The notes below the pieces were generated by a model. That model was given only the letters and a program-made list of their open reading frames with translations. It searched no databases and was not told the DNA's origin. DNA of 16,653 nucleotides from JANQTF01 sp036835375 (GTDB lineage Bacteria; Bacteroidota; Bacteroidia; J057): assembly GCA_036835375.1 (NCBI GenBank), contig DAITMB010000114.1, positions 1 to 16,653 on the forward strand. The letters run 5' to 3'. Shown here one piece after another: positions 15,490 to 16,653 of the stretch (positions are counted from its first letter, which is position 1; each line of letters opens with the position of its first letter). The position numbers and the translations under genes are program-made.

Positions 15490-15493
15490 CACC

Positions 15494-16653
15494 ATGCGTT
15501 TCTTCCTCAGCATCAATCAATCCCTCGAAGCCATACGCTCCAATCTCTTTCGGGCGGGTGTCACCATCTTCATTATTGCCTTGGGAATCACGTCTCTGAT
15601 CGTGGTGATGACGGCCATTGAAGGGATCAAAACCGGGATGACGAGCAGTTTTGCTTCGCTGGGCTCCAACACTTTTTCCATCCAAAATCGATCAGCTCAG
15701 GTGGTAATGGGGGGGCGCGGACGCAATCAACAATCCTTTCCTGCTATCAACTACCGGGAAGCGCTTGCCTTTCAAGAACAGTTTCAAGACAAGGCGACCA
15801 GCAGCCTCAGCCTGTCAGGTGGTAACGTTCAGATGCGTTATCGAAGCAACGAAACAAACCCGAACGTAGAAGTTCGCGGCGTGGATCCCTATTATTTTTT
15901 GACTGCTCGATACACCCTCAGCGAAGGGCGCAATTTCACCGACGAAGATCTCTCGCTCAGCCGAAATGTTATCATCATCGGTCACGAGGTAAAGGAAAAG
16001 CTCTTTCCTTATGGATCGCCCCTCGGCGAGGTGATCTTCACGCGTGGCCACGGCTACACGGTGATCGGGGTGCTGGAATCGAAAGGAACGATGGGAATGG
16101 GCGGCGCTGATCGATCCAGCTTTCTGCCCATCACGACCTTGCGCAACCATTTCCCAGGAGATCGAAGCGTGTCTCTCTCTGTGTATGTAGCAGATGCTGC
16201 CAGGATGGATGCCTACATGGCAGAAGCGCAGGGATTGTTTCGGCTGGTGAGAGGACTTTCTGTGCGGGAGGAAAGCAATTTTACCCTCAGCAAAAGCGAC
16301 CAGTTTGTGGGGCAGGTGCTGGAACAAGCCAGTGCGCTCACGCTCAGCGCGCAGATCATCGCGATCATCACTCTGCTGGGAGCCGCTGTGGCATTGCTCA
16401 ATGTGATGCTGGTATCTGTCACTGAACGCACCCGCGAAATCGGTCTTCGAAAGGCTACAGGTGCGACTCGTCGGGGCATTCTCCTCCAATTTTTATGGGA
16501 AGCCATTGTGATCTGTCAGCTGGGCGGCCTGTTGGGGATTGTGCTTGGGGTGCTGGGCGGCAACCTCATCAGCAGCTTCATCTTCGAATCTCAATTTGTC
16601 ATTCCCTGGACCTGGGTCTGGATCGGCATCATCGCTTGTTTTGTCGTGGGAGT
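15494..16653 (+). CDS. MacB/FtsX-type ABC transporter permease, C-terminus cut
   Basis: The 386 visible residues show the MacB-type layout. TM1 is at about 21-41 (GVTIFIIALGITSLIVVMTA), and a periplasmic core domain runs from ~42 to 275, with NVEVRGVDPYYF at 124-135 and LSEGRNFTDED at 142-152. IIIGHEVKEKLFP at 160-172 and YTVIGVLESKG at 188-198 continue it. TM2 is at ~284-308, then the cytoplasmic coupling segment ERTREIGLRKATGA at 311-324, TM3 at ~333-358, and the start of the last TM from 372. Only a few tens of residues are likely missing. Such permeases pair with a separate ATPase (not in the window) and drive efflux or move lipoproteins or peptides across the envelope; the substrate cannot be told from sequence. 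The ATG is chosen because it starts the family N-terminus and follows a perfect -7 box. Confidence 0.93.
   Translation, partial: MRFFLSINQSLEAIRSNLFRAGVTIFIIALGITSLIVVMTAIEGIKTGMTSSFASLGSNTFSIQNRSAQVVMGGRGRNQQSFPAINYREALAFQEQFQDKATSSLSLSGGNVQMRYRSNETNPNVEVRGVDPYYFLTARYTLSEGRNFTDEDLSLSRNVIIIGHEVKEKLFPYGSPLGEVIFTRGHGYTVIGVLESKGTMGMGGADRSSFLPITTLRNHFPGDRSVSLSVYVADAARMDAYMAEAQGLFRLVRGLSVREESNFTLSKSDQFVGQVLEQASALTLSAQIIAIITLLGAAVALLNVMLVSVTERTREIGLRKATGATRRGILLQFLWEAIVICQLGGLLGIVLGVLGGNLISSFIFESQFVIPWTWVWIGIIACFVVG

Noticed and set aside
15815..16489. 224-codon minus-strand frame opposite the ABC permease
   Set aside because: Antisense to a permease with clear MacB motifs; His/Arg/Ser-rich shadow frame.

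Overview
The window is a piece of a Bacteroidota chromosome. The evidence is a GyrB of the short type, two secreted proteins ending in YPNP-type Por/type IX secretion (T9SS) sorting domains, an AsmA-like protein of the form common in this phylum, a MacB-type permease, and several matches to the Bacteroidota -7 promoter element TAnnTTTG. By eye the GC content is a little above 50%. I see no tRNA or rRNA gene, CRISPR array, insertion sequence or phage gene. I would not place it below phylum.

Layout, left to right. From 1 to 2666, on the minus strand, gyrB is followed after 63 bp by an FRG-domain protein that runs off the left edge. From 2914 to 5994 (minus) lies a very large inner-membrane-anchored AsmA-family protein. 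From 6421 to 6948 (minus) lies a degenerate RRM RNA-binding protein with an extremely acidic tail, closed by a clear intrinsic terminator. From 7330 to 15310 is a run of five minus-strand genes for exported proteins: an Ig-like/GATase-like lipoprotein, two T9SS cargo proteins in tandem, a small probable outer-membrane protein, and a larger protein with a conserved-looking N-terminal domain and a probable beta-barrel. From 15494 to the right edge, on the plus strand, a MacB/FtsX-type ABC transporter permease is transcribed divergently from this run.

How the parts work together. Supercoiling (gyrB), envelope maintenance (AsmA-like) and efflux or lipoprotein handling (ABC permease) are housekeeping or envelope functions. 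The 7330-15310 run looks like a surface-protein region. The two T9SS genes appear to be read together and end at a strong terminator (8953-9003). Three genes (13981, 13376, 15494) have a perfect TAnnTTTG box only 4-6 nt before their ATG, which suggests leaderless or nearly leaderless mRNAs.

No complete new system can be shown here. The most unusual items are the acidic-tailed RRM protein, the FRG gene directly behind gyrB, the nuclease-type OB-fold protein without a nuclease, and the uncharacterised surface-protein run.
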